In this document: one piece after another, positions 24,123-32,708 of the stretch
How the letters are laid out: every line of letters starts with the position of its first letter
Position numbering within the stretch: the stretch's first letter is position 1
DNA from: VFKE01 sp043758025
GTDB taxonomy: Bacteria; Verrucomicrobiota; Verrucomicrobiia; Verrucomicrobiales; Verrucomicrobiaceae
DNA: 40,234 bases
Reading direction: 5' to 3'
Assembly (NCBI GenBank): GCA_043758025.1
Contig: JAYVOH010000030.1
Coordinates: 1 to 40,234, forward strand
Program-made: the position numbers and the translations under genes
The notes under the pieces: generated by a model
The model's database searches: none
Told to the model about the DNA's origin: nothing
Seen by the model: only the letters and a program-made list of their open reading frames with translations

Positions 24123-25185
24123 ATTTCGCTCTTCTGGCGCGCACTGCAGCAGCAAGTTCGTCCAGCACGGACTCGGTTGCCTTCCACGAGATGCAGGCAT
24201 CCGTGATGCTCTGTCCGTAAGTGACAGGCTGGCCGGGCTTCACATCCTGCCGCCCCTCGACCAGGTGGCTTTCGATCATGACACCCGCGATGCCAGTGCT
24301 GCCGTTGATGATTTGTTCCGCGATGTCATGGGCCACGAGCGACTGTCGATTGAAATCCTTCAAGCTGTTGCCGTGGCTGCAATCCACCATGAGATGCGGC
24401 GGCAGTCCGCGTGCGTTGAGCTGGCCGATGGCATTGTCCACGCTGGCGCGGTCGTAATTGGGTGATGCCTTGCCTCCGCGAAGGATGACATGGCAGGCAT
24501 CGTTCCCGCGCGTCTGCACGATGGCAGCGGTGCCGTGCTTGGTGACCGAGAGAAAAACATGCGGCGACTGCGCGGCAGCGATGGCATCCAGCGCGATCTG
24601 GATGTTGCCATCCGTGCCGTTCTTGAAACCAACGGGCATCGACAGACCGGAGGCAAGCTGGCGATGAATCTGGCTCTCCGTGGTGCGGGCGCCGATGGCT
24701 CCCCAGGCAACGACATCGGCGATGTATTGCGGTGTAATGCTATCGAGAAACTCAGTGCCCGCCGGCACACCCATCGCCGTGATATCCACCAGAAGCTGGC
24801 GCGCGCTGCGTATGCCTTTGTTGATGTCGTAGCTTTCATCGAGGTGGGGATCATTGATGAAGCCTTTCCATCCGACCGTGGTGCGTGGCTTTTCAAAATA
24901 GACGCGCATGACAAGTTCGAGATCGGCGGCGTGTTTTTCCCGCGCGATCTTGAGCAGCCCGGCGTATTCCAGCGCGGACTTGGTATCATGAATGGAACAT
25001 GGCCCGACCACGACCAGCAGCCGGTCATCTTTGCCCTTAAGAATGTCCTCACATACCTGCCGGGAACGATTGACTGTCTCCTCCTGGGCGTCGGTCAGGG
25101 AAATTTCCTCCATGAAAACAGCCGGCGGCACAAGGTCGCGGATGTGTTCAATGCGAAGGTCGTCGGTGCGGTGTTTGTCACTCAT
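24121..25185 (-). CDS. aroG: 3-deoxy-7-phosphoheptulonate synthase (DAHP synthase, class I AroG type)
   Basis: 354 residues. The N-terminus (MSDKHRTDDLRIEHI) is that of AroF/G/H proteins, followed by VGPCSIHDTKSALEYA, RVYFEKPRTTVGWKG, GTEFLDSITPQYIADVVAWGAIGARTTESQ and the C-terminal MVDCSHGNS. It condenses phosphoenolpyruvate and erythrose 4-phosphate in the first step of the shikimate pathway. ATG 25185 matches family starts; an ATG 39 bases upstream is unlikely. It is probably a housekeeping gene next to the glycan locus, though the hairpin repeat and the same strand leave room for readthrough into hldA. No regulatory domain is added. Confidence 0.95.
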   Translation of the reverse strand: MSDKHRTDDLRIEHIRDLVPPAVFMEEISLTDAQEETVNRSRQVCEDILKGKDDRLLVVVGPCSIHDTKSALEYAGLLKIAREKHAADLELVMRVYFEKPRTTVGWKGFINDPHLDESYDINKGIRSARQLLVDITAMGVPAGTEFLDSITPQYIADVVAWGAIGARTTESQIHRQLASGLSMPVGFKNGTDGNIQIALDAIAAAQSPHVFLSVTKHGTAAIVQTRGNDACHVILRGGKASPNYDRASVDNAIGQLNARGLPPHLMVDCSHGNSLKDFNRQSLVAHDIAEQIINGSTGIAGVMIESHLVEGRQDVKPGQPVTYGQSITDACISWKATESVLDELAAAVRARRAK

Positions 25186-25696
25186 GTATTTTTGGCGCAA
25201 TAAAAGGGTGGGCAGATTCCGCATTCGTAGCTACCGCGCAAGCAATTCGTCAATTTCATGCGGATATACAATGCGGCCAAGCTGCCGCCTCCGGTCATCT
25301 GGCCTGCTTTTCCAGAACCGGTCTCACAATGGACTTGTTGGGTATCGCCACGGGCGCGGCTCGCGGCCAAGGGTTCAGCGTTAGAGAAACCAGAGACAAA
25401 AGACTCCACTTCATCTAAAAAAACCGCTGAATTATAATATTTTTAGAGCACCGCGAGATTAATGAAAGCAAAAAATAAGGCTTTCTTAACAACATATTGT
25501 CTGCGGAAGGTCGTTATCTTCATGGTGGTGGCAATATGTTCGCTCTGGCTGACACGTTGGAATGGCAGGTAGCAATCGTTGGTTACCGCACGGTTTTCTA
25601 CTGGACAGGATTCATTTTGAATGCACCTAAGTAGTCCGTCTCGCGGCTTCCACCACTCCTGACAAACCCGCCAATTAGCAGCCATCAATCCAACAG
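25186..25696. other. Intergenic region of about 510 bases with weak small ORFs
   Basis: Between divergent aroG and the GH30-like gene. Two short plus-strand ORFs can be read. 25258-25437 gives 59 residues with a proline-rich middle and a charged tail. 25462-25572 gives 36 residues with a basic start and a hydrophobic stretch ending WLTRWNGR. Neither has a clear ribosome site or a recognisable family. The region also has an AT-rich centre with TATAAT at 25433 and an imperfect CTAAAAA/TTTTTAG inverted repeat (25416-25447). It is probably the shared upstream region, perhaps with a remnant peptide gene. Confidence 0.3.
25410..25438 (+). promoter_or_regulatory. Possible promoter facing the GH30-like gene
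   Basis: A consensus TATAAT (25433-25438) has the weaker TTCATC (25410-25415) 17 bases upstream. It is 259 bases before the GH30-like start and 24 bases before the 36-codon ORF at 25462. The AT-rich setting makes a chance match possible. Confidence 0.3.
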
Positions 25697-27127
25697 ATGA
25701 ACAAGCGCATGAATCGTTTATGGCTCGCTCTTTTCCTCGCGTTCTGCGACCCCAATGCTCTCCTTGCCGCCGAGCCGACTGTAATCACCGTTTCGCCGCA
25801 GGACGTTCGGCAGGAGTTTCAGGGCATGGGCTGCGGCGCGATTTTCTATGAAGCGCATGTTACAAGCCTCGGCGCAAACGGCCATCCCGAGGAACAGGAA
25901 AAACTCTACGATGACATGTTCAAGAATGTCCGCACCGATATCCTTCAACTGCAAATTCGCGACATCCACGAACCGCAGAACGACAACGACGATCCCTACA
26001 CCCAGGCGTTCAATCCCAAGGATTTCGCCTACTGTGAACACCCGTTGAAAATCGCCAGGGCCGCCAAAAAACGGAACCCGGCCATGCAGCTCTACGCGGT
26101 GCTCTACACGCCGCCAGCCTGGATGAAAACCAACAATGCCCCCAGCGGAGGCGGCAAAGCAAAAGCCACCATCAAACCCGGCCTCGAACTCGAGGTCGGC
26201 GAATACATCTGGGCCTTCCTCTCCTACATGCAGCAGCACGGACAGGTCATCGACTATCTCAGCATATCCAATGAGGCGGATTGGGGTCACGACCAACCCG
26301 GATATTTTTTAACCAGTGAACAACACGCCCAGTTGTTCGCCAAGATTGCCACCTACTTAAACGAAATGGCCAGGCGTCATCCCGAAGTGCCGCGACCAAA
26401 GCTGGTAGCTCCTAACATGCTCAGCGCCGTGGACACTGCAAAGCACTCGCTACCCGCCGTATTGGCCGCTGCGGGCGATCAGGTGGACGTGGTGGGAAAT
26501 CACGACTACGACCGCCGTGGACACCGCTGGGCGAAAATGCGCGAGGTGGCAGGAAACAAGCCGCTCTGGATGACCGAGTGTTGCTTCAATGGCGTGGACA
26601 AGTCGCCCCGATTAATCAACTCTGCCGGCGAGTTCTGGCTCTACATGACCGAGGCATTTAATGAAGGTGTCAACGTCTGGCAGGCCTACGATTGGGTCTA
26701 TCCGCCACGCCAGGGAGGTGAAGCACTGATTCATTTAAACTGGGGCAAGTCCTACACGCTGACCAAGATTTACCACGGTTTCCGCCAATGGTGTGCGCCG
26801 TTAGTCCCTGGCATGCATGTGGTGGGTTGTCAGGTCAGCGGCCCGTTTGCCAGCGATATTGCAAAGCCCGGAATCAAGGCTTCAGCATTTCTCGGGGGTG
26901 ATCCTGCCAAACTCGTCATCCACATCGCCGCCGTGCAGGATCAAGACAGCGACATCGAGATTCGAGTGAACCCACCTTTCGCTGATTCCGCATACCGTAT
27001 GTGGCGCACAGGAAAGGAGGAAGACTACATCGAGCTTCCCGGTGGAAAATCCAAAGACGGGCGAATTATTACCAGAATACCCGCCCGTGGACTACTCACT
27101 ATTTCATTGGAAATTCCAAATCGATAG
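25697..27127 (+). CDS. Secreted GH30-like glycoside hydrolase
   Basis: 476 residues. A signal peptide ends near residue 24 (ALLA-AEPT). EFQGMGCG at 40-47 corresponds to the GFGG-type start of GH30 barrels. Glu193 in SISNEADWG is a good acid/base candidate, and Glu294 in LWMTECCF a good nucleophile candidate. VLYTPPAWMKTNN matches the barrel strand that precedes the acid/base. The C-terminal 90 residues look like the beta-sandwich of GH30 (AVQDQDSDIEIRV, GLLTISL). It is likely to cut a polysaccharide outside the cytoplasm. GH30 includes glucosidases, xylanases and others, so the substrate is open. It has no close operon partner. Confidence 0.8.
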   Translation: MNKRMNRLWLALFLAFCDPNALLAAEPTVITVSPQDVRQEFQGMGCGAIFYEAHVTSLGANGHPEEQEKLYDDMFKNVRTDILQLQIRDIHEPQNDNDDPYTQAFNPKDFAYCEHPLKIARAAKKRNPAMQLYAVLYTPPAWMKTNNAPSGGGKAKATIKPGLELEVGEYIWAFLSYMQQHGQVIDYLSISNEADWGHDQPGYFLTSEQHAQLFAKIATYLNEMARRHPEVPRPKLVAPNMLSAVDTAKHSLPAVLAAAGDQVDVVGNHDYDRRGHRWAKMREVAGNKPLWMTECCFNGVDKSPRLINSAGEFWLYMTEAFNEGVNVWQAYDWVYPPRQGGEALIHLNWGKSYTLTKIYHGFRQWCAPLVPGMHVVGCQVSGPFASDIAKPGIKASAFLGGDPAKLVIHIAAVQDQDSDIEIRVNPPFADSAYRMWRTGKEEDYIELPGGKSKDGRIITRIPARGLLTISLEIPNR

Positions 27128-27286
27128 TTTTGTTACAAAGGGATTGTCCACCTGCGCCGCCGACCCCGCCAGTGCCAGCAAATGTAGAAATGACCTTGTC
27201 TGTGGCGTGGAGTGCAGATGTAAAAAAAGAATCAGGGCGGGAATGCAGCGCATCATCAAATGGTGGTTCATGGTGTATCATGATAA

Positions 27287-27835
27287 ATGCATCGATCCCT
27301 CCAGTTCCTCCTTGTCGTCGCCAGCATGCTTTTATCAGCCTGTGCTGCCAAGACTATGAAGCCTCTCGCCACTGTTCCACACGTCGATGTTCCCCGTTAC
27401 ATGGGCCAGTGGCACGAACTTGCGCGACTGCCGATGTTCTTCCAGCGCGGCTGCGTCCAATCGACCGCAGAGTATAAGCTCAACCCCGATGGCACCGTGT
27501 CAGTCACCAACCGCGCGTTGAAGAACGGCAAGCCGAAGCAGGTGCGCGGAACGGCCACAGTGGTGGATGCCAAAACAAATGCGGTGCTGGAAGTGCGCTT
27601 TAACGAATGGTTTTCAATGTTTATTCCAAGAGCACGTCAGGGTAACTACTTTATCATCTGGCTCGCAGCAGATTACTCCGCTGCCGCAGTGGGAACGCCT
27701 GACCGGAGGTGCCTCTGGATTCTGGCCCGGCAGCCCAAACTCCCGGCTGCCACCTACGACAATATTCTTGCCCATTGTCGGGGACTTGGTTTTCCAGTGG
27801 AAAATCTGATCGTGGAAAAAGCGACCGTAAACTGA
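27287..27835 (+). CDS. blc: Lipocalin family lipoprotein (Blc-like)
   Basis: 182 residues. A lipobox LSAC with Cys19 follows a hydrophobic signal, so it is a lipoprotein anchored to the membrane. The lipocalin start GQWHELARLPMFFQRGC and the later YFIIWLAADYSAAAVGTPDRRCLWILAR are typical of bacterial Blc. These proteins bind lysophospholipids or fatty acids in the periplasm. The start is ATG 27287, with no strong ribosome site. It follows the GH30-like gene by 159 bases and faces the NusG-like gene, whose end is 37 bases away. Confidence 0.9.
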   Translation: MHRSLQFLLVVASMLLSACAAKTMKPLATVPHVDVPRYMGQWHELARLPMFFQRGCVQSTAEYKLNPDGTVSVTNRALKNGKPKQVRGTATVVDAKTNAVLEVRFNEWFSMFIPRARQGNYFIIWLAADYSAAAVGTPDRRCLWILARQPKLPAATYDNILAHCRGLGFPVENLIVEKATVN

Positions 27836-27872
27836 TGGCAATAATAGCGTCACTGGCGCCGATGCCAAGACC

Positions 27873-28511
27873 TTAACCCGGCGCGTTCATGATCTCGCGC
27901 GGGCCACGTTCACTGAGGAGCTTGGCGGCAGGCACGTCCACGCGATTTTCCCGGCCGAGGAACTCCAGCAGCACGCGGACACGGTCTTCCCCGCTGAGTA
28001 ATCTTTCCACGATCCCCTTGAGTCCCCGCATCGGGCCTTCCGCGACTTCGACCACATCGCCGACATGAACGCCGTAACTGACCTCGCGGGTTTCCTCGCC
28101 CAGCATTTCATTTTTTAATTCCTCGATGCTCCGGGCCGGGACAGGAATGGGCACACTGCCGAACTCGATGACGCGAATGACATTGTGCGCATGTTTTACT
28201 GCGCGATAAGACTGGGCGAGATCGAAGCGCGCGAAAAGATAGCTGGGAAAAAGCGCCTCCGTGAACCAGACTTTCCCGCGCGGCGTGCTGCGTTGAAATC
28301 TCAGCCGCGGGCAATAAGCCTCCACGTTATCGAGGTTGCGCAAGGCACCGGCGACGAGATGCTCGCACTTCGGTTTTGAATGAACGCAATACCATTGCGG
28401 CTGGTCGGGGTCGGTCATGGAGGCAGCTATCATTTCCGCACGGTGAATGAGTTCCGTCAACGACGCAGTGTCATCGGCCGGTTCTGACCGGTGGCTTTGG
28501 GGGGCGGGCAC
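27873..28511 (-). CDS. NusG-family specialised elongation factor (RfaH/UpxY-like)
   Basis: 212 residues at the longest start (GTG 28511); ATG 28433 or 28418 give proteins that begin closer to the NGN domain (WYCVHSKPKCEHL). The NGN domain contains FTEALFPSYLFARFD; the KOW domain follows with GVHVGDVVEVAEGPMRGLKGIVERLL. It differs from housekeeping NusG in length and in the FQRSTPRGKVWFTEALFP type of segment, which is common in loop-type paralogues controlling surface polysaccharide operons. The gene overlaps the end of the asmA-like gene if the GTG is used. The target operon is unknown, but the locus at 447-24043 is a natural candidate. No ops site was seen. Confidence 0.82.
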   Translation of the reverse strand: MPAPQSHRSEPADDTASLTELIHRAEMIAASMTDPDQPQWYCVHSKPKCEHLVAGALRNLDNVEAYCPRLRFQRSTPRGKVWFTEALFPSYLFARFDLAQSYRAVKHAHNVIRVIEFGSVPIPVPARSIEELKNEMLGEETREVSYGVHVGDVVEVAEGPMRGLKGIVERLLSGEDRVRVLLEFLGRENRVDVPAAKLLSERGPREIMNAPG

Positions 28512-31209
28512 TATTACCGTTCTGCTCTGGTGACATGGCCTTGGGGATCCTCGGGGATGGGGTGCCTGACTTAGCCGGTGACACGGGCGCTAGGTCCGTG
28601 CGGGCGTCCTGTTCCTGTCTGCGGAAGGGGGTCTTCTCATTGCTGCCGCTGAAGAAACGGGGGCGCCAGACCGGATCGCCGACACTGCCCTCGCCGGTGT
28701 ATTCGAGAATTTTGCTGACGGGGAACAGGACCAGTCCGAGGATTTTTCCAAACTTCACCTGGGCATGAAAATCAATGCGGTCTTCGAGATAGTCAATCTT
28801 TCCATTCGCGGCAATGGTGAAGACCTTGGTGCTGGCGATAAGGTCCTGGGTCGTGACAAATCCATCTGCCAGCGTGAAGGTGGCGTCCGCTTCTTTCGCG
28901 ACATTAAATCCCTTGATCGGGCTGGGCAGCAGCGCGCCGATCACTTGCGTGAGCGGTCCGAGGATGGGCACGGCGTAGAGGTTGCTGTTGAGAATCACGA
29001 GCGCGCCCTTGCCCTTGAGTTTTTTCCAGTCGCCGAGGACGCCGGTGAATTCCGCGTGACCGGTAAAGTCGCCCTCGGTCTCGAATTCCGGCGAATAGAC
29101 CTGGGCGAATTTTTTGAAGCTTACCGCGTTGATGCGCAACTCTCCGGTGAAGGACTGGGGCTGCTTGCGGTCATCCATCTTGCCGCGCAATTCAACGTTA
29201 CCCTCGAAGAGATTCGCCTTCACATTGAAATCTGCCTGCCCTTTGCGGCATAGAATCGTGGCGCGCAGTTTTTCAAAGGGCAGGCGCTTGCTGAAAATGA
29301 GATACGGGAAACTCCCGGCGCGCAAATCCACCGTGTAGTCATTCGCGCCGTCACTAAGATCGACATCACCCTTGCAAGTCATGTCTTTTCCGAAGGCCCC
29401 GCCGCGAACATCATAAGTAAGTTTGGGGCCTTTGAAGCTGAGTTCTCCCGTCGGCTTGCTAATGGTGTAGTCATTGCCCCACAGCATATAATGACCGACA
29501 CCTTCACCGCGTAATTTCACGCGCAGATCCGTGCCGGGGCCGTCCAGAAACAGGATGCCATCCACCTCGGCATGAGGATGCTTGTCAAAGCGGTAACGCG
29601 CAATCACATCGGCCGTGGGCCGCGCGAAACAACCCACCACGGCGACCGGATTCATGTCCGAGACCAGCCCCTTGAAACTCACCGTGTGGGCATGGTCGTC
29701 CCAATCAATTTCATTGGCCAGCCCAGTTCCCTCGGCCCGCTCAAATCGCATGTTGCGGAAATAATGCTGCGGCCCCTCGAACTCCACATCCGACTCCACT
29801 CGTGCGAATTCCTCGCCGTGGTATTTGAAATTGTGCAGCTCCACATGCCCCCGGTTCTTGCAGTCGTTCCCAATGTCAGCCGTCGCGCCGTGACCCTCCA
29901 CCTCGGCAAAAATACTCGACTCCTCCCGGAACTTGAACCTCCGGATGAACTCCTGGGTCTGAGGAAAATGGATAAAGGGAATGAACGTGTTCGGATCCAT
30001 CCTCATCAAAGCGCGGTAACGGAAGCCATCGCTCTTTTTCCACATGGCCTGCAATCCGAGCGTGCCGGACTTATGACGCAGCAACCCGTCCCTGAAATAG
30101 CAGCCCTCCGGCGACAGGCCGAAGTTTACCGACAACCCCTCCAGCACCTCTCCCCGGCTGGCAAAGCGACCCATGCGGACCGAACCCGCGCATTCGACTG
30201 GCAAGAACGCATCCTTCGGAACTGCCTTGCCGAGCAATACACGTCCATCCGCCACGATGTCCACCGGCTCATAAAATACAACTTCCCGCAAGACATCATT
30301 ACCCGTCACCGCCGAAGCCAAACCCGGCAGATTGGCACCGGAGCGAAGATGAAAATCCACCACATCGCCACCGATTTCATAAGTCGCACTCGCTTCCAGC
30401 AGGCCGAGCTTGTCCTTCAATCGCAAGCTGGTCAGATCCACCAACTGGCCTGCATATGAAGCCCGTGCCTCCAGTTCCTCGCAGACATAATCACCATGCC
30501 GCAAACCGTTGGCCGTCAGGTGCAGCGATCCCGTCAGCTCCTCCGGTTTCGCCAGATCACCGTTCACCTCCACATCCAGCCGGGGCGCGCGCGCCGTCTC
30601 GAAATGCTTCAGCATCTTCGCCGTCTCCATGATCAAATCCCGGCGTGCCAGGATCGCGGCCAGACGCTGCCGGCTTCGTTCCTGCGCCAGCTTCTCTTCA
30701 ATCTCGTCCTTTGCCGGTTTTGGCCTGAGCAGCGCCCCGGTCACGCTCAGGTGCAAGCCATAAAGGTCACCCTCAGCGCGGCGGATTTCAATGCGCTCGC
30801 CTGTAAACAAGACCCGTGCGCTGAGCCTGCTCAGGACCAGATGCTCGGACTTGGGATCATCAGGATCAATCGGGAATGACAGATCCGCATTGCGCAAGTC
30901 CACGCCTTCGATCTCGACCTCTTTTTGCAGGAGCCGGCTGAAATTCAAATCCACGTTCAGCCGATCCACCCGGGCCAGCAGCTTTTGATGCGCAGCATCC
31001 TGATAGACCTCTATTTTCTTTGCCACCAGCCCTTCCATCGGATCCAGAAACAATCGATCCAGATTCACATACACGCCACGTTGCTCAAGCCGCAGCAAGA
31101 CCATCTCCCGTATCGTCCGCGCGAATCCATCGCTGCTGACATACGCAATGGCCCCGCCCGTCGCCAGAAGTAGCGAGAGAAAAACCGTGCGTCGGAGCAG
31201 CGTGCGCAT
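28471..31209 (-). CDS. AsmA-like large periplasmic protein
   Basis: 912 residues. One N-terminal membrane helix (about 5-25) is followed by a long beta-rich region. The AsmA-like C-terminal domain is recognisable towards the end from VILNSNLYAVPILGPLTQVIG and a GFVTTQDLIASTKVFTIAANG stretch. Members of this family are predicted to form bridge-like channels that move phospholipids between membranes, or to affect outer-membrane assembly. The tail after about residue 845 is polar and proline-rich. It precedes the NusG-like gene on the same strand. Its start lies in the divergent region with the heptamer array. Confidence 0.85.
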   Translation of the reverse strand: MRTLLRRTVFLSLLLATGGAIAYVSSDGFARTIREMVLLRLEQRGVYVNLDRLFLDPMEGLVAKKIEVYQDAAHQKLLARVDRLNVDLNFSRLLQKEVEIEGVDLRNADLSFPIDPDDPKSEHLVLSRLSARVLFTGERIEIRRAEGDLYGLHLSVTGALLRPKPAKDEIEEKLAQERSRQRLAAILARRDLIMETAKMLKHFETARAPRLDVEVNGDLAKPEELTGSLHLTANGLRHGDYVCEELEARASYAGQLVDLTSLRLKDKLGLLEASATYEIGGDVVDFHLRSGANLPGLASAVTGNDVLREVVFYEPVDIVADGRVLLGKAVPKDAFLPVECAGSVRMGRFASRGEVLEGLSVNFGLSPEGCYFRDGLLRHKSGTLGLQAMWKKSDGFRYRALMRMDPNTFIPFIHFPQTQEFIRRFKFREESSIFAEVEGHGATADIGNDCKNRGHVELHNFKYHGEEFARVESDVEFEGPQHYFRNMRFERAEGTGLANEIDWDDHAHTVSFKGLVSDMNPVAVVGCFARPTADVIARYRFDKHPHAEVDGILFLDGPGTDLRVKLRGEGVGHYMLWGNDYTISKPTGELSFKGPKLTYDVRGGAFGKDMTCKGDVDLSDGANDYTVDLRAGSFPYLIFSKRLPFEKLRATILCRKGQADFNVKANLFEGNVELRGKMDDRKQPQSFTGELRINAVSFKKFAQVYSPEFETEGDFTGHAEFTGVLGDWKKLKGKGALVILNSNLYAVPILGPLTQVIGALLPSPIKGFNVAKEADATFTLADGFVTTQDLIASTKVFTIAANGKIDYLEDRIDFHAQVKFGKILGLVLFPVSKILEYTGEGSVGDPVWRPRFFSGSNEKTPFRRQEQDARTDLAPVSPAKSGTPSPRIPKAMSPEQNGNSARPPKPPVRTGR

Positions 31210-31241
31210 GAATCACATGATACCTGTGAAATGGCATAAGT

Positions 31242-31336
31242 AAAAAGTGAAAAGCGGCGGCTTGGGGGACGCTTATTCACTTTTCACTTTTCACTTTTCA
31301 CTTTTCACTTTTCACTTTTCACTTTTCACTTTTCAT
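31242..31336. repeat. Heptamer tandem array TTCACTT x8 with an inverted upstream copy
   Basis: Eight perfect TTCACTT units (31276-31331) plus a partial unit (TTCAT). An upstream AAAAAGTGAAAAGCG (31242-31256) is complementary to the start of the array and its flank, giving a potential stem. The element lies between the start of the asmA-like gene (31209) and the start of the MBL gene (31358). It is open in the frame of the MBL gene from a GTG at 31247, so the array could in principle be translated as an N-terminal extension rich in FTFHFSL. Confidence 0.9.
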
Positions 31337-31357
31337 AATCCACCCGTATTCTCCGGC

Positions 31358-32209
31358 ATGCTTTCCCTCACCATCCTCGGCAGTGGCAGTTCCGGCAATT
31401 GCGCGGTGGTGCGCACGGAGCGCACGCGCCTGCTCCTGGATGCGGGACTGAGCGGACGCCAGATCATGCTGCGGCTGGAGATGGTCGGCTTGAAACCTGA
31501 AGATCTCGACGGTGTCCTCCTGACGCACGAACACGGTGATCACACGCAGGGACTGGAAATGCTCTGCCGCAAACACGAAGTGCCCCTGTTCTGCACGCCG
31601 CTCACTCAGGAATCACTCCAGCAATCCGCATTCACCAAGGCCAGACCGCGCTGGCGTCTCCTGCAATCCGGTGCCGCCTTCGAGTTCCAGGATGTGCGCA
31701 TCGAGAGTTTCTCCGTGCCGCATGACGCCGTTGATCCCGTGGGCTTCATCATCAGCAATGCGCGCTCCCGGCTCGGTGTGCTCAGTGACGTCGGCTTCAT
31801 CACCAATCTTATCCGCGACCGGCTGCGCGGCTCTCACACACTTTTCATTGAGGCCAATTACGACGCCCCCATGCTCGATGCCGATACCAAACGCCCTTGG
31901 TCCATCAAGCAGCGCATCAGCGGACGGCACGGCCACTTATCCAACGAACAAGCTGCCGATCTGGTGCAAAGCGTCGCCCATGACGGGCTGCGCAACGTGG
32001 TGCTCGGCCACCTCAGCGATGACTGCAACGACCCTGAAACCGCGAAGAAAAAAATATTCGCCGCGCTTTCTCAAGCCGGATACCCCGGTGTGGCCGTTCA
32101 CTGCGCGCAACGTCACGCGCCTACTCCCTGGCTGGAAGTCGGAATGCACGATGAAGCAGCATCCTCAAACGGTGATCATGCCGTCAACGCCCAGCTTCAG
32201 CTTATTTAA
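31358..32209 (+). CDS. MBL-fold metallohydrolase (YycJ/WalJ-like)
   Basis: 283 residues from ATG 31358, which gives the typical start LSLTILGSGSSGNC. The metal-binding motif THEHGDH lies near residues 56-62, and later metal ligands are in FSVPHDAVDP, VLSDVGF and VVLGHLSDDCN. The layout matches YycJ/WalJ-type hydrolases, some of which process DNA; the natural substrate is not known. An upstream GTG at 31247 would add 37 residues translated from the heptamer array, which I consider unlikely. Its end overlaps no gene. The next ORF (32232) begins 23 bases later in another frame. Confidence 0.9.
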   Translation: MLSLTILGSGSSGNCAVVRTERTRLLLDAGLSGRQIMLRLEMVGLKPEDLDGVLLTHEHGDHTQGLEMLCRKHEVPLFCTPLTQESLQQSAFTKARPRWRLLQSGAAFEFQDVRIESFSVPHDAVDPVGFIISNARSRLGVLSDVGFITNLIRDRLRGSHTLFIEANYDAPMLDADTKRPWSIKQRISGRHGHLSNEQAADLVQSVAHDGLRNVVLGHLSDDCNDPETAKKKIFAALSQAGYPGVAVHCAQRHAPTPWLEVGMHDEAASSNGDHAVNAQLQLI

Positions 32210-32231
32210 AAAGTCGCACCCCACTGCTGCC

Positions 32232-32702
32232 ATGCTTCGCTGGTTTCTCCGCGTTTCCATCGCCTCCGCCTTGATCTCCGTCGTGTGGTTCATCATCCCG
32301 TTTCTGCAAAGCGCGGAATCGCAAGTGAAGCATCAGCAGGAAACACTCATCGGCTTCGCTGCAAAACGAAGTTGGGCGCGACTGAATCTTTTGATCGCGG
32401 CGGATTACTCGGATGCCTGGGGCATGAAGCGCGATGAGGCGCTCAACGCCGCGCACGAAGCACTGCAAAGTTTCATCATGATCAGCTTTGACTGGAAGCC
32501 GCAAAGCGTCGCACGCGATGAAAAAACCGTCACGCTTTCAGGCACCATCCACATGAACGGCAGCGGTGCCACAGGAAGCAGCATGATAGTCGATCACGTG
32601 AACCGCATCACGAAGCCCTGGGTCTTCGTCTGGCGCAAAGACGGATGGAAACCCGGCGACTGGCGTCTCGTTTCAATCGCCAACGCCGACGTCACCTTGT
32701 GA
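32232..32702 (+). CDS. Hypothetical membrane-anchored protein
   Basis: 156 residues, a family I do not recognise. It starts with a hydrophobic helix (LRWFLRVSIASALISVVWFI) and has a helical middle with charged residues (KRSWARLNLLIAADYSDAWG). It ends with a beta-rich part containing TVTLSGTIHMNG and WVFVWRKDGWKPGDWRLVSI, a shape like small NTF2/SnoaL-type folds, but that is speculative. An in-frame ATG at 32152 lies inside the MBL gene and is a less likely start. The frame continues upstream without stops through the MBL gene, so the real start is easy to miss. It converges with the gene at 32709. Confidence 0.6.
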   Translation: MLRWFLRVSIASALISVVWFIIPFLQSAESQVKHQQETLIGFAAKRSWARLNLLIAADYSDAWGMKRDEALNAAHEALQSFIMISFDWKPQSVARDEKTVTLSGTIHMNGSGATGSSMIVDHVNRITKPWVFVWRKDGWKPGDWRLVSIANADVTL

Positions 32703-32708
32703 TGCCGG

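Noticed and set aside
22511..24220. 569-codon plus-strand ORF opposite gmhA and hldA
   Set aside because: It is antisense to two clear enzyme genes with intact motifs, and its translation has no domain. Its long open frame is a by-product of codon bias in the genes on the other strand.
25258..25572. Two short plus-strand ORFs in the aroG upstream gap as genes
   Set aside because: No ribosome site, no family and no conservation evidence. They are described with the gap rather than called.
31276..31336. CRISPR-like array
   Set aside because: The units are seven bases long and directly adjacent with no spacers, so it is a tandem repeat.
31247..31357. N-terminal extension of the MBL protein across the heptamer array
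   Set aside because: The extra 37 residues are mostly repeat translation and the conserved protein begins at 31358. Kept only as a possible contingency reading.
31536..32231. Upstream part of the long plus-strand frame before 32232
   Set aside because: It overlaps the MBL hydrolase in another frame and is rich in Ser, Pro and Arg with no fold-like pattern. Only the part from 32232 looks like protein.
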